DNA from: Scytonema tolypothrichoides VB-61278
GTDB taxonomy: Bacteria; Cyanobacteriota; Cyanobacteriia; Cyanobacteriales; Nostocaceae
Length of the DNA: 64,000 bases
Reading direction: 5' to 3'
NCBI RefSeq assembly: GCF_000828085.3
Contig: NZ_JXCA02000023.1
Span: 225,655-289,654 of the forward strand
Of the stretch, positions 44,925 through 54,772 are shown in pieces; positions within the stretch are counted from its first letter, which is position 1, and every line of letters starts with the position of its first letter. The notes beneath the pieces were generated by a model. It was not told the DNA's origin, searched no databases, and saw only the letters and a program-made list of their open reading frames with translations. The position numbers and the translations under genes are program-made.

Positions 44925-47900
44925 ATGACTAATTCTTTACTTGAAAATGAAGCTCAGGAACTGAGGTTAGCCTTAGAAGCAACTCATATGGGTATCTGGG
45001 ATTGGAATATTTTAACTAACAAAATGACTTGGGTTGGGGAACATGAACAATTGTTTGGTTTAGCACCTGGTACTTTTGGGGGAACTTATGAAGCCTTTGA
45101 TGAAAGAGTTCACCCAATGGATCGTCAAGGAGTTACACAGGCAGTAAACCGTGCGCGTCAAGAACGACAGAATTTCTGCCAAGAATATCGGGTTGTCTGG
45201 CCTGATGGTAGCGTTCATTGGGTCGAGGGCAAAGGACAATTTTTTTATGATCAAACAGGTCAAGCAGTACGCATGATTGGCACTGTTATGGATGTGAGTG
45301 AACGTAAACAAACGGAAGTCGCACTCCGAGAAAGAGAAAATCGTTGGCGTGCCATCATCGATGCTGAACCTGAGTGCGTTAAGCTGGTTGCAGCGGATGG
45401 CACGCTACTAGAGATAAATGCTGCAGGTCTAGCTATGATTGAGGTGGAAAGCGCTGATACAGTGATTGGTCAGTCGGTATATTCTCTGATTGCGCCTGAG
45501 TACAAAGCGGCGTTCCAGCATTTAAACGAGAGTGTGTGTACCTCAGGCAAAAAAGGTAAGCTAGAATTCGAGATGATTGGTTGTCGAGGCACTCGTCGCT
45601 GGATGGAAACTCATGCAGTCCCACTGCGTAACGAATCAGATGGAACGTTGCTACATTTGGGGATTACACGTGATATTACCTTGCAAAAGCTCTATCAAAA
45701 AAGCTTAAGTGCACGACTCGACCAGCAAGCAGCCGTGGCTAAATTAGGTCAATTGGCTTTATCAAGTTGTGACCTTTTTACCTTAATAGACGAAGCTGTT
45801 GCCCTGGTAGCCCAATGCCTGAAAGTAGAGTATAGCATGGTTTTGGAACTGCTTGGTGATGGTGACGCTTTACTTTTACGAGCAGGTGTAGGATGGCAAG
45901 CCGGACTTGTTGGTCATATGAGAGTGAGTACAGGTATTGATTCTCAAGCTGGCTATACCTTAGTTGCTAATGAGCCAGTGATTACAGAGGATTTGCCCAG
46001 AGAAACTAGATTTAGCGGTTCACCTTTACTGCATCAACATCAAGTCATCAGCGGTGTAACTGTTTCCATTCCAGGAAAGAACAATCCTTATGGGATTTTA
46101 GGCGCACATACAACAAAACAACGGACTTTCACTCAAGATGACATCAATTTTCTCCAAGCAATTGCCAATGTGCTCGCAGAAGCAATTGAACGTCAGCAAA
46201 CCGAGCAAATTCTGCAAGCATCACTCAAAGATTTGGCAGACATCAAGTTTGCTCTAGACCAGTCTTCTATTGTAGCAATCACTGACCACAAAGGAACGAT
46301 TACCTACGTTAATGATAAATTTTGCGAAATCTCAAAATACTCTAGAGCAGAACTTTTGGGACAAAACCACCGCATCATTAATTCTGGGTATCATTCCAAA
46401 GAATTCTTTAAACAAATGTGGACGACTATTACCAGTGGGCAAGTTTGGAAAGGCGAAATCAAAAACCGTGCCAAAGACGGAACATGTTACTGGGTAGATA
46501 CCACTATTGTACCGCTTTTAAATAGTCAAGGACAACCTGATCAATATGTAGCAATTCGTAGCGATATAACGGAGCGTAAGCGGGCAGAAGAGGCGCTGCG
46601 ACTAAGCGAAGAGCGCTTCCGCGCCTTAGTGGAAGGTGTAAAAGACTACGCAATTTACATAGTCAATCCAGAAGGATATATTGTCAGTTGGAATGCTGGC
46701 GCACAGCGCATTAAAGGCTATCAAGCTGAGGAAATTTTGGGTCAGCATTTCTCTTGCTTTTACACTCATGAAGATATCCAACTGTGTAAGCCAGAGCAAG
46801 AACTGAGGATAGCTGCTATTGTTGGTCGCTGTGAAGATGAGGGCTGGCGCGTACGCAAGGACGGGTCACGATTTTGGGCGAATGCGATCATGACAGCCTT
46901 ACATGATGAGTCTGGACAGCTATATGGCTTTTCCAAAGTAACCCGCGACATCACCGATGTCTACGACGAGCTTCGCTTACGCAAGCATACTGAAGAAGCG
47001 CTACGCAAAGCTAAGGATGAGCTAGAAATGAGAGTCGCAGAGCGTACAGCCGAATTAATTAGCGTCAACGCGCAGTTACTGTGTGAACTCGATGAGCGCC
47101 AGCGGACGCAGGAAGCTTTGCGGCTGTCACAAGCTCGGTTTGCGGGAATTTTGGAAATTGCTGATGATGCAATTATCTCAATAAATGCAAGCCAATGCAT
47201 TACCCTGTTCAATCAAGGAGCAGAAAAGATTTTTGGTTACACAGCTGCTGAGGTTATCGGTCAACCCCTTGATTTGCTCCTACCAGCCAGATATACTTGT
47301 GTTCATCGCCAGCACGTCGCTGGTTTTGCCTCATCTTCTGGTACAGCCCGTAGGATGGGAGAACGCCGCGAGATTTTTGCCCGCCGCAAAGATGGTACAG
47401 AGTTCCCCGCAGAAGCTTCGATTTCCAAGCTCGAATTGGGGAATGAAATAATATTTACTGTCATTCTACGTGATATAACGGAAAGCAAACGAGCAAGGGA
47501 AGCTCTAGAAAAGCTCAGTCATCAAAATGAGTTGATTTTAAATTCAGTCGGAGAAGGCTTGTGTGGATTGAATAAGTCAGGCAAAATCACCTTTGTCAAT
47601 CCAGCCGCTGCCAAGTTGCTGGGATACGAGGTGAGAGAATTAATCGGTCAGTCTATAGATATTCTCTTGCCCCTCTCAAAATTAGACGGGACAACGTACA
47701 CCTTGACAGATTCTCCCATTTATGAATCGCTAAAGGATGCATCAGTGCATCAAGTCACGAACGAAGTCTTTCGGCGCAAGAATGGTTCTAGTTTCCCAGT
47801 TGAGTATGCGTCAACCCCAATTTTAGAACAAGCTGTGGTAAAAGGAGCCGTTATCACCTTTAAGGACATTACCGAACGCCAAGTCGTAGAACGAATGAAG

Positions 47901-49481
47901 GATGAGTTTATTTCCGTCGTCAGCCACGAACTCCGCACACCCTTGACTTCAATTCATGGTTCTTTGGGGATGCTGTCTAGTGGGTTGCTCGATCCGGGTT
48001 CGGAACGGGGTAAGCGCCTGCTGGAAATTGCTGTAGATAGTACTGATCGCTTGGTGCGACTCATCAATGATATTTTAGATATCGAGCGCATTGAGTCCGG
48101 TAAGGTGACAATGGCGAAAGAGGTTTGCAACGCGGCTGATTTAATGACTGAGGCAGCAGATGTGATGCAAGCTATGGCACAACGGTATGGGGTGAATTTA
48201 TCAGTTTCACCTATTTGTGTTGATTTGTGGGCTGATAGCGATCGCCTGATCCAAACCCTAACCAACCTACTGAGTAACGCCATCAAATTCTCACCCTCTG
48301 GCAGTACAGTTTGGTTAACTGCCGAACGCCAAGAACTGGAGATACTATTTCAAGTCAAGGATCAAGGGCGAGGCATTCCTGCTGACAAACTCGAAACCGT
48401 TTTTGAACGCTTTCAACAAGTCGATTCCTCCGACTCGCGCAACCATGAAGGCACTGGCTTAGGTTTAGCAATTTGCCGCAGTATTGTGCAACAGCACTCT
48501 GGGCGTATTTGGGTTGAGAGTCAATTGGGTGAGGGTAGTAGCTTTTACTTTACCCTACCAATCTTCAAAGATTCAAAGCAAACCACACAGGAAACTGCCA
48601 ATCATTATCATCCCTTAGTATTGGTGTGTGATCATGACTTAAGAGCCAGAACTGTGTTACAAACAATCCTGGAACAACAAAACTACCGAGTTGTCACCGT
48701 GGCTTCTGGTGAGGAAGTTCTACAGCAGGCAGTAGCCTTGCAGCCAAACGCCATTCTACTTGATTTACTGATACCAGGGATGAATGGCTGGGAAATTGTA
48801 GCGGCGATCAAGCAGCACCCGGATACTAAAAATATTCCGATCATGCTTTGTAGTGTGTATTTACCAACGGATTCTTCAATCGGTGAGATTGATTCATACA
48901 CAACAGCCCTCACTAGAGATGGAACACCACAAAAGCTTACTGTTGAAGTGTTGGACGATAATGAAAACTACTACAACACTGGTTTTGTTGATTGGCTGTG
49001 TCAGCCTGTGAATGAACAATCGCTGCTGGAGTCACTCAAGCAAGTTATCGCTAAACCTCATAAGCAAGTCCGTATTTTGCTAGTAGAAGATGACAAAGAT
49101 TTAGCACAGCTGCTGATTATGCTGTTTGAACGTCATGAAATTGAGGTTTTTCATGCTCAAACTGTAAAGGAGGCAATCCGCCAAAGCCAGCAACTGCACC
49201 CAGATTTGCTCATTCTCGACTTGATACTACCTGATAAAGATGGGTTTGCAGTTGTAGAGTGGCTTTCTCAGCATAACTATTTGCACAACTTACCTTTAGT
49301 AGTATACTCTGCTAAGGATTTAGACAATTCTGAAAGAAATCGCCTCAAGTTGGGGCAGACCGAGTTCTTGACAAAAAGTCGTGTCACACCGCAAGAATTT
49401 GAGCAACGGGTGCTGGAACTCCTTTCCAGAATTACCCAGAACCAACGAAAGGATGACAGTGATGACAGCGATGACAACTAA
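44925..49481 (+). CDS. Large hybrid sensor kinase (PAS/GAF array, HisKA, HATPase, two receivers)
   Basis: A 1518-residue soluble protein. Domains in order: PAS ([17 protein letters not shown]), PAS ([16 protein letters not shown]), GAF (about 265-430), PAS ([16 protein letters not shown]), PAS ([17 protein letters not shown]), coiled coil, PAS ([15 protein letters not shown]) and PAS ([16 protein letters not shown]). Then come HisKA with [14 protein letters not shown] and HATPase with [17 protein letters not shown] and GTGLGLAI, all intact. Two C-terminal receivers follow, with phospho-acceptors in [12 protein letters not shown] and [13 protein letters not shown]. No membrane segment is seen. 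The stop overlaps the start region of the next gene. It is the main input of the phosphorelay block. Confidence 0.95.
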   Translation: MTNSLLENEAQELRLALEATHMGIWDWNILTNKMTWVGEHEQLFGLAPGTFGGTYEAFDERVHPMDRQGVTQAVNRARQERQNFCQEYRVVWPDGSVHWVEGKGQFFYDQTGQAVRMIGTVMDVSERKQTEVALRERENRWRAIIDAEPECVKLVAADGTLLEINAAGLAMIEVESADTVIGQSVYSLIAPEYKAAFQHLNESVCTSGKKGKLEFEMIGCRGTRRWMETHAVPLRNESDGTLLHLGITRDITLQKLYQKSLSARLDQQAAVAKLGQLALSSCDLFTLIDEAVALVAQCLKVEYSMVLELLGDGDALLLRAGVGWQAGLVGHMRVSTGIDSQAGYTLVANEPVITEDLPRETRFSGSPLLHQHQVISGVTVSIPGKNNPYGILGAHTTKQRTFTQDDINFLQAIANVLAEAIERQQTEQILQASLKDLADIKFALDQSSIVAITDHKGTITYVNDKFCEISKYSRAELLGQNHRIINSGYHSKEFFKQMWTTITSGQVWKGEIKNRAKDGTCYWVDTTIVPLLNSQGQPDQYVAIRSDITERKRAEEALRLSEERFRALVEGVKDYAIYIVNPEGYIVSWNAGAQRIKGYQAEEILGQHFSCFYTHEDIQLCKPEQELRIAAIVGRCEDEGWRVRKDGSRFWANAIMTALHDESGQLYGFSKVTRDITDVYDELRLRKHTEEALRKAKDELEMRVAERTAELISVNAQLLCELDERQRTQEALRLSQARFAGILEIADDAIISINASQCITLFNQGAEKIFGYTAAEVIGQPLDLLLPARYTCVHRQHVAGFASSSGTARRMGERREIFARRKDGTEFPAEASISKLELGNEIIFTVILRDITESKRAREALEKLSHQNELILNSVGEGLCGLNKSGKITFVNPAAAKLLGYEVRELIGQSIDILLPLSKLDGTTYTLTDSPIYESLKDASVHQVTNEVFRRKNGSSFPVEYASTPILEQAVVKGAVITFKDITERQVVERMKDEFISVVSHELRTPLTSIHGSLGMLSSGLLDPGSERGKRLLEIAVDSTDRLVRLINDILDIERIESGKVTMAKEVCNAADLMTEAADVMQAMAQRYGVNLSVSPICVDLWADSDRLIQTLTNLLSNAIKFSPSGSTVWLTAERQELEILFQVKDQGRGIPADKLETVFERFQQVDSSDSRNHEGTGLGLAICRSIVQQHSGRIWVESQLGEGSSFYFTLPIFKDSKQTTQETANHYHPLVLVCDHDLRARTVLQTILEQQNYRVVTVASGEEVLQQAVALQPNAILLDLLIPGMNGWEIVAAIKQHPDTKNIPIMLCSVYLPTDSSIGEIDSYTTALTRDGTPQKLTVEVLDDNENYYNTGFVDWLCQPVNEQSLLESLKQVIAKPHKQVRILLVEDDKDLAQLLIMLFERHEIEVFHAQTVKEAIRQSQQLHPDLLILDLILPDKDGFAVVEWLSQHNYLHNLPLVVYSAKDLDNSERNRLKLGQTEFLTKSRVTPQEFEQRVLELLSRITQNQRKDDSDDSDDN

Positions 49482-49851
49482 ACGCATTTTGGTGATTGAT
49501 AACGAGGAATACATTCGAGAAGTTGCTCAGATTTGTTTAGAAACTGTGGCAGGTTGGGAGATTCTAACTGCTGGTGATGGGCGTTCTGGGTTAGTTTTGG
49601 CTCAAAGTGAACAGCCTGATGCTATCCTGCTGGATGTAATGATGCCTGATATGGATGGTCCTACAACATTTCAACATTTACAGGCTAATGCTGCAACTAA
49701 AGACATTCCGGTGATTTTGCTGACAGCGAAAGTGCAGGCTTCGGATCGTCGCCGATATGCGTCTATGGGGATGAAAGCTGCAATTGCTAAGCCGTTTGAT
49801 CCGCTACAGTTAGCAAGTCTTGTAGCAGAAGCCTTAGGCTGGAGTTCATAA
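49462..49851 (+). CDS. Stand-alone receiver (CheY-like) response regulator
   Basis: The protein is a single receiver domain with [15 protein letters not shown], the phospho-acceptor in [13 protein letters not shown] and the lysine in [12 protein letters not shown]. The frame is open from 49381, but likely starts are the ATGs at 49453, 49462 and 49471. These are embedded in a nine-base repeat that also encodes the upstream kinase's DDSDDSDD tail in another frame. AAGG lies nine bases before ATG 49462, so I choose it. It overlaps the kinase gene by 20 bp and is likely translated with it, as its output or phosphate sink. Confidence 0.9.
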   Translation: MTAMTTKRILVIDNEEYIREVAQICLETVAGWEILTAGDGRSGLVLAQSEQPDAILLDVMMPDMDGPTTFQHLQANAATKDIPVILLTAKVQASDRRRYASMGMKAAIAKPFDPLQLASLVAEALGWSS

Positions 49852-49879
49852 CAGATTTATGAGGTCTACTGGAAAAAAC

Positions 49880-52222
49880 TCACTTCTTATTGCTCTCAAT
49901 TGTTACTTTCCAGGTGTCTAATGTGGTTCCTAAAGTTTTATCAAGGTTCGTCAAAGCGTTGAGATATTCAATAGTTCCATTCAGTTCTGCGTTTCTTGCC
50001 TCTACCAAACTATTTTCCAGACTTACAATCTCAAAAACTCCAGATCCTCTGCCTAATCTCTGTTTTTCTCTTTCAATCTCTAGTTGTCGTTCAGAAGACT
50101 CCCTGGCAAGGCGTGCAAGTTCCACCTGCTTGAAACTCAAATTCACATCTCTAATCCTGTCTGTTACCTGAATTTCTAAACTTTCACGCTGATCGTTCAA
50201 ATTGTTTTCCGCTTGCAATTGGTTGACTCGGCTGCGCTGAAACCTCTGTTCCGGTGTGAGATCGCCCAATGTTTTGCCAAAAGTTAGTCCGGCTCTCACG
50301 TCTGGTGTTGCGTTGTCTCCTGTACTATCATAACTGACATTCAAACCCAAGTCCCAGCGTCTGTTATTTTTTGCCTGCAACAGGTCAAGTTTAGCTTTGT
50401 CCAAGTTAAGCTGTGCTTGCAAATACTCCGGCTGATTTTCAAACGCTAATTGCCGAAGTTTGTTCGCGTCTAGAGTCACGGGTGACGCCTTTGGGACTTC
50501 TGCTGCCAGAATATTGGTATTTTGATCAATGTCGAGAATCTGAATTAGAGCTAACTTTGTTGACTCAAGATTATTTTGAGCAGCCACCAAGCTGACTTGT
50601 CGGTTAGCGATCGCCGTCTGACTTTGGATAATATCAACCGGTGCCAACCTACCCGCCTCTATCAGAGCTTGGTTTATTTCCAGAAGTTCTTGAGCACTTT
50701 TCAGGGAAAGCTGCTCGATTTTTACCCGTTCCTGAGCACGTAGTAAATTTCTGTATCCTATTATAGCATCCGTCATGGTGTTTGTCAATGTCGATTTTAA
50801 ACCCAAGACGTTACTCTTTTCAGTGAGTCGAGCCGTCTGAATCGAAGCTGTGTTTACATCGATTCCAGCTCCTCTTAGTAGAGGTTGATTAAAAGTTATC
50901 TTTGGCGTTAGAGCGTTAGCTGTCAACCCAAAACTCAGTTCCCCCCCGGTGGGAATTTTCATTTTTGCCTCAAGACCGACTTCATTAGTCGTTGTGGTTG
51001 AACTTGAGCCGGATGATGCTATCGATGTTGACAGGGTAGGTGTGAAGTCAGGAGCAAATTTATCTTCTTCCACTGCCAAGTCTTGTTTTTGCGCTATCCT
51101 TTCGAGATATGCGTTTTTTATAGATCTATTGTTTTGCAAAGCCAAGACCACAATATCAGAGAGCTTTAGTTCAACAGGACGTACTTTTGGTAATGGTTTG
51201 GGTTGACTTTGTTTCAGACTACTTTGAGTCACTCTATTTGCTTGTTCTACTTTTGAAATTTGTGTTGAAATTTCATTTTGATACGAAGTTACATTCTGTC
51301 GTGGTACTTGACGCGTTTGAGAGAAGACATGGTGAAGCGGCTGTGATGACATGGAGAGGGAAAGACTCGGTGACGCGAGAAAAGACGCACCCCCTCTAAA
51401 GTTACTCTGCTTGCGGGACAACATCGGCTGAGTCTGCTGTTTTGAAGGAAGGTTTGGTGAGGTTGAAAGACGTGGTGACGTAGAGATATCCCTGTGTCCT
51501 TTTTCCTCGTGTCCTTTTGTCCCTTTGCTTTCTAATCTTTGCGTCCTCGTGTCCTCTTTTCTCGTATCTTCTCGTTCCCAGGTGGAACTTGAGAATGCTT
51601 TACCAGAGACAGAGTCTTTCATTTCTGGCGCAGGTATCGCCAAAGCCTCTCGTCTGTCATTTTTTGGTTCTTTCTGTAAATGAGAGGTTGAGGAGTGTGA
51701 TGTAAAGGCGACTTGCGATTGGGCGGAGTGCAGCGTTTGGGAGGGCGATCGCGTCGCGTCATTTAGCTTCCAACTGTTAACAAGCAGTTGGTTGTTTTGG
51801 CTCTGAGGTTGGGAATGAGTTATGGGTGTATTCGCGTTTACCGTTGGCATTCTTGAAGCGTAGTGTGTCAGTTTTCCGCTCTGAGTTTGCTGTGGACGTT
51901 CCCACTCTGTAGGAATTTCCGAAGGGTTTTTCAAGGGTAAGACAATCGCCTCACCCTTGTTGATCTGTTGATTGTCTTTGCTTTGGTGTTTGATGTTTTC
52001 ACCAGCCACAGGTTGAACGATTAACGGTTTGACACCTGGTTCAACGCTGACTGCTGGTTGAAGTATCTTTTGAGATTTCAAAATTGGGGTGAGAATACGA
52101 GCTGTACCCACAATTACAGTTAGAACAACGACCACATTAAGTAACAAAAAGTTAACGGGTCGGAGAAATTGATGCTCGCGTTGGTTTTGACGTTGAGAGT
52201 CTTGGTTAGGTGGCTTCTGCAT
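49880..52222 (-). CDS. TolC-family outer-membrane efflux protein with long N-terminal linker
   Basis: A 780-residue protein. The C-terminal 430 residues are a TolC/OEP domain, with SDIVVLALQNNRSIKNAYLE and AQKQDLAVEEDKFAPDFTPT, and later coiled-coil repeats (NNRRWDLGLNVSYDSTGD). The N-terminal 340 residues are unusual: a hydrophobic segment near 25-48 (LLLNVVVVLTVIVGTARILT), then a Q/S/P-rich, low-complexity stretch. Part of this stretch (WEREDTRKEDTRTQRLESKG and STSPRLSTSPN) translates dispersed heptamer-like repeats. It would form a trimeric channel. The nearest adaptor and permease genes lie 1.4 kb away on the same strand, with a plus-strand lectin between. Confidence 0.87.
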   Translation of the reverse strand: MQKPPNQDSQRQNQREHQFLRPVNFLLLNVVVVLTVIVGTARILTPILKSQKILQPAVSVEPGVKPLIVQPVAGENIKHQSKDNQQINKGEAIVLPLKNPSEIPTEWERPQQTQSGKLTHYASRMPTVNANTPITHSQPQSQNNQLLVNSWKLNDATRSPSQTLHSAQSQVAFTSHSSTSHLQKEPKNDRREALAIPAPEMKDSVSGKAFSSSTWEREDTRKEDTRTQRLESKGTKGHEEKGHRDISTSPRLSTSPNLPSKQQTQPMLSRKQSNFRGGASFLASPSLSLSMSSQPLHHVFSQTRQVPRQNVTSYQNEISTQISKVEQANRVTQSSLKQSQPKPLPKVRPVELKLSDIVVLALQNNRSIKNAYLERIAQKQDLAVEEDKFAPDFTPTLSTSIASSGSSSTTTTNEVGLEAKMKIPTGGELSFGLTANALTPKITFNQPLLRGAGIDVNTASIQTARLTEKSNVLGLKSTLTNTMTDAIIGYRNLLRAQERVKIEQLSLKSAQELLEINQALIEAGRLAPVDIIQSQTAIANRQVSLVAAQNNLESTKLALIQILDIDQNTNILAAEVPKASPVTLDANKLRQLAFENQPEYLQAQLNLDKAKLDLLQAKNNRRWDLGLNVSYDSTGDNATPDVRAGLTFGKTLGDLTPEQRFQRSRVNQLQAENNLNDQRESLEIQVTDRIRDVNLSFKQVELARLARESSERQLEIEREKQRLGRGSGVFEIVSLENSLVEARNAELNGTIEYLNALTNLDKTLGTTLDTWKVTIESNKK

Positions 52223-53059
52223 GATCAGTTGAATTTAGTAAATTGCTCTGCTTAGCCTGACTGACAATAGTTTTTTCCTCAACTCTCGCGCTGATTGTAA
52301 CATCTTGTCCGGATATGTCCGAAGAAATATTTCTTTAATCACGACTCTTTGGGATTGAGATTGATTTGGGACACCACCAGGACAAAGCCATTCGCTTTGA
52401 AATGAACGGTCAGGTCTTTGAACACCACCGCCACTGTTAAATTGGCGATGTTAGATTTAGGAGTTGCATCAGGCAGTCATTGAGTTTAGTAAAACTCATT
52501 GCTGCTGTCTGAATTATTGCCTTGATTTTACTTTACACTGCTCATGTTACTTTCTGTGTAAGTTTCAAAAAACAAAAGTGCTTTACTTTTGAGCGGAAAA
52601 GATGATGATTTTACTAATCATTAGCTTTCTTAAAAGCCGGAAGCACTCTAGATATTAATATTCAGCACCGCTCATACTCTCGACTATTTAAAATAGTTAA
52701 CAAAATCAAAACATAAATCCTGTAGTTATGTTTTATAAACCAGCTGCATCTCCTTGTTTTTCTAAAAAAAATCGTCTAAAAATTGAATTAAGTAGATTAG
52801 GCGTTGACAGTTTAGTTCTACTGAAAAAAGTAGGTGAAGACTACATCTCAACCTACATTATGCTAATGCAAACCCAAAAGTCTCATAAGAGTTTGAATCA
52901 CTTTTCAGTACAAATTCCAACACAAATCATAGGCAATTAATTCTGGCAGTCTAACACAGCAACTGCTGGTATTTATATTGTCCTTTTTCAGGAAAATGGA
53001 AGAACAACGTACACGCTAAATTCTGACAAGACAACTCAACTTATCAAAGGAGAATACCC
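52223..53059. other. Intergenic region with possible coding relics
   Basis: Between the TolC-type gene and the CVNH gene lie 837 bp. A stretch at 52351-52435 reads GIEIDLGHHQDKAIRFEMNG in one frame and continues MLDLGVASGSH in another. It may be a frameshifted C-terminal relic of an unknown gene. The rest shows no gene that I can support apart from the doubtful 70-codon frame. Confidence 0.35.
52728..52940 (+). CDS. Small hypothetical protein, doubtful
   Basis: A 70-codon ATG frame encodes FYKPAASPCFSKKNRLKIEL and a polar remainder. It has no recognisable motif, and no good ribosome-binding site precedes it. Its composition is basic and polar. It may be spurious. Confidence 0.25.
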   Translation: MFYKPAASPCFSKKNRLKIELSRLGVDSLVLLKKVGEDYISTYIMLMQTQKSHKSLNHFSVQIPTQIIGN

Positions 53060-53485
53060 ATGTCTTATCTCGCAAAACTCAGTCGCTCGCCACGTTTAAT
53101 GACTCTTGCTGCTTGTGGTGCAATCATGGCTACAATTCCCATTAATCCTCCTGCTTTGGCAGCACCCACCGATCCTAGTAGTTATCAAAATTCTTGTCAA
53201 AATATTGGTGTTTCTGGAGCTACCCTAACAGCACAATGTCGTAGAAGAAATGGCACATTCAACAACACATCAATTCTGATTCGGGGAATCTACAATGATG
53301 ATGGAAATTTGCGCTATACTAGTAACGCAACTGCCGCTAGTAGTTATGCAGCTTCTTGTCAAAACATTCGTGTTTCTGGAGCTACCCTAACAGCGCAATG
53401 TCGTAGAAGAAATGGCACATTCAACAACACATCAATTCTGATTCGAGGAATCTACAATGATAATGGAGTTTTGCGCTATTCATAG
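53060..53485 (+). CDS. Secreted cyanovirin-N homology (CVNH) lectin-like protein
   Basis: The 141-residue precursor begins with a signal peptide (RLMTLAACGAIMATIPINPP, cleavage near the AlaLeuAlaAla at 36-39). Two 42-residue repeats follow at 45-86 and 99-140. They start with SCQNI and include the block ATLTAQCRRRNGTFNNTSIL, in the order of the two cyanovirin-N halves. 39 of 42 positions are identical, and the DNA is nearly identical too, so the duplication is recent or gene-converted. Cysteines 46/60 and 100/114 could form the usual disulphides. CVNH proteins bind high-mannose glycans. AAGGAG lies six bases before the ATG. Confidence 0.9.
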   Translation: MSYLAKLSRSPRLMTLAACGAIMATIPINPPALAAPTDPSSYQNSCQNIGVSGATLTAQCRRRNGTFNNTSILIRGIYNDDGNLRYTSNATAASSYAASCQNIRVSGATLTAQCRRRNGTFNNTSILIRGIYNDNGVLRYS

Positions 53486-53544
53486 GTAGCAAGTAGGATG
53501 CCATAGAGACAGTTTTGTTGCCCGAATCTTTTGAGTAAATAAAC

Positions 53545-53577
53545 TACCCCACCTGATTTTAAAAGTCAGGTGGGGTA
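53545..53577. terminator. Bidirectional hairpin terminator
   Basis: TACCCCACCTGA (53545-53556) pairs perfectly with TCAGGTGGGGTA (53566-53577) around a 9-base loop. It lies between the convergent CVNH and ABC permease genes. The T-runs are short, so efficiency is uncertain. Confidence 0.7.
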
Positions 53578-53603
53578 CTTCGCTGCAATGCCTGCGGCAA
53601 GCA

Positions 53604-54770
53604 CTACGTGCTACGCAGGGCGGTAACTGGATTTAGCTGGCTAGCGCGTAGAGCCGGGAGGAAACCAGCGCCTACCCCCACCAGCAGCGCCGAACCTAAG
53701 GACAAGGCTGCTGTACTGCTTTCAAATTGGTAGGGCAAATCAAAAGTACTAGCAACCACCAATGTCAACCCATGCACCGCAGCGATCGCCACAGTTCCCC
53801 CCAACAAGCTCAAAACCGCCGCTTCCAGAATAAACTGCAACATGATGTCCAGCTTTGTTGCCCCGATTGCCAGCTTCAAACCAATTTCAGAAGTACGCTC
53901 CGCTACAGTGGCGATGGTAATATTGGCAATGCCGACACCCCCCACCAATAGAGAGATGACTCCCACTGCTGCCAGTGCCATTGAAACGGATTCAAGGGTT
54001 TTCTGTTGCTCCAAGATGTCTTCCACATTGTTGGAAACATAAAATTTTTGACCTGGAAAGCGCTGCTCCAACAGTTTCTTTGCCCGGTCTTCCAAGTTTT
54101 TCAGGTCTTCGAGTTTGCGGGGGCGCATCCAAATAGTTCCAATATCGCGACTACCCATTAAAGCGTTGAAAACCGACATCGGTATCAGTAGCTGACCCTC
54201 AGGTGCCTCGTTGTTACCAGCATTAGTTTTTACCACCCCCACAACGATATAGGGTCGGCGATCAGCATAAATGCGTTTACCCGTTGGCTTTTGACCTTTG
54301 AAAAGTTTCTCCGCCAGAAATTGATCAATGACCACCACAGGTCGATAGCGGGCAAAATCTGCTCTTGTGAAGAACCGTCCCTTCACTAATTGCTTACCCG
54401 ACGTGAGCAAGAAGTTTTGGGAAACACCCAACATCAAAGGATTCTTCGCCTCCTGATCTTGAAAAAATGTTTGAGAAGAAGTTGGGATACTGGACGCACT
54501 GATTGCTTGTAAGCCCAAGAGCCGTTTTTGCAAGAATTTCATGTCTTCTAGCCGAAGAAGTTGGGACTCCGGGTATACTACGACCTGAGGGGCATCTCGC
54601 TCTGCCATTTGACGGGCAATCACTGCCCGACTAATGCTGCCGACCTGAAGCGTTGCTGTCACCGCAGCTACACCCATGAAAACGCCTAAGGTGGTTAGGG
54701 TCGAACGCAAGGCGTTGCCGCTTAAAGAGCGGGAAGTCAGAGCTAGTAGGTCGAAAGGTGTGAGACTCAT
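53604..54770 (-). CDS. MacB-type ABC transporter permease (FtsX domain)
   Basis: A 388-residue membrane protein. One helix at about 20-43 (STLTTLGVFMGVAAVTATLQ) is followed by a periplasmic domain (about 45-255, with RDAPQVVVYPES and ADRRPYIVVGVV) and three C-terminal helices (about 268-380). VGGVGIANITIATVAERTSE is the FtsX-family signature. It starts almost directly after the HlyD-type gene, with 2 bp between. It would export a substrate using a separate ATPase, but none is encoded next to it. The 3' end lies in dispersed-repeat DNA. Confidence 0.93.
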   Translation of the reverse strand: MSLTPFDLLALTSRSLSGNALRSTLTTLGVFMGVAAVTATLQVGSISRAVIARQMAERDAPQVVVYPESQLLRLEDMKFLQKRLLGLQAISASSIPTSSQTFFQDQEAKNPLMLGVSQNFLLTSGKQLVKGRFFTRADFARYRPVVVIDQFLAEKLFKGQKPTGKRIYADRRPYIVVGVVKTNAGNNEAPEGQLLIPMSVFNALMGSRDIGTIWMRPRKLEDLKNLEDRAKKLLEQRFPGQKFYVSNNVEDILEQQKTLESVSMALAAVGVISLLVGGVGIANITIATVAERTSEIGLKLAIGATKLDIMLQFILEAAVLSLLGGTVAIAAVHGLTLVVASTFDLPYQFESSTAALSLGSALLVGVGAGFLPALRASQLNPVTALRST

Positions 54771-54772
54771 TG

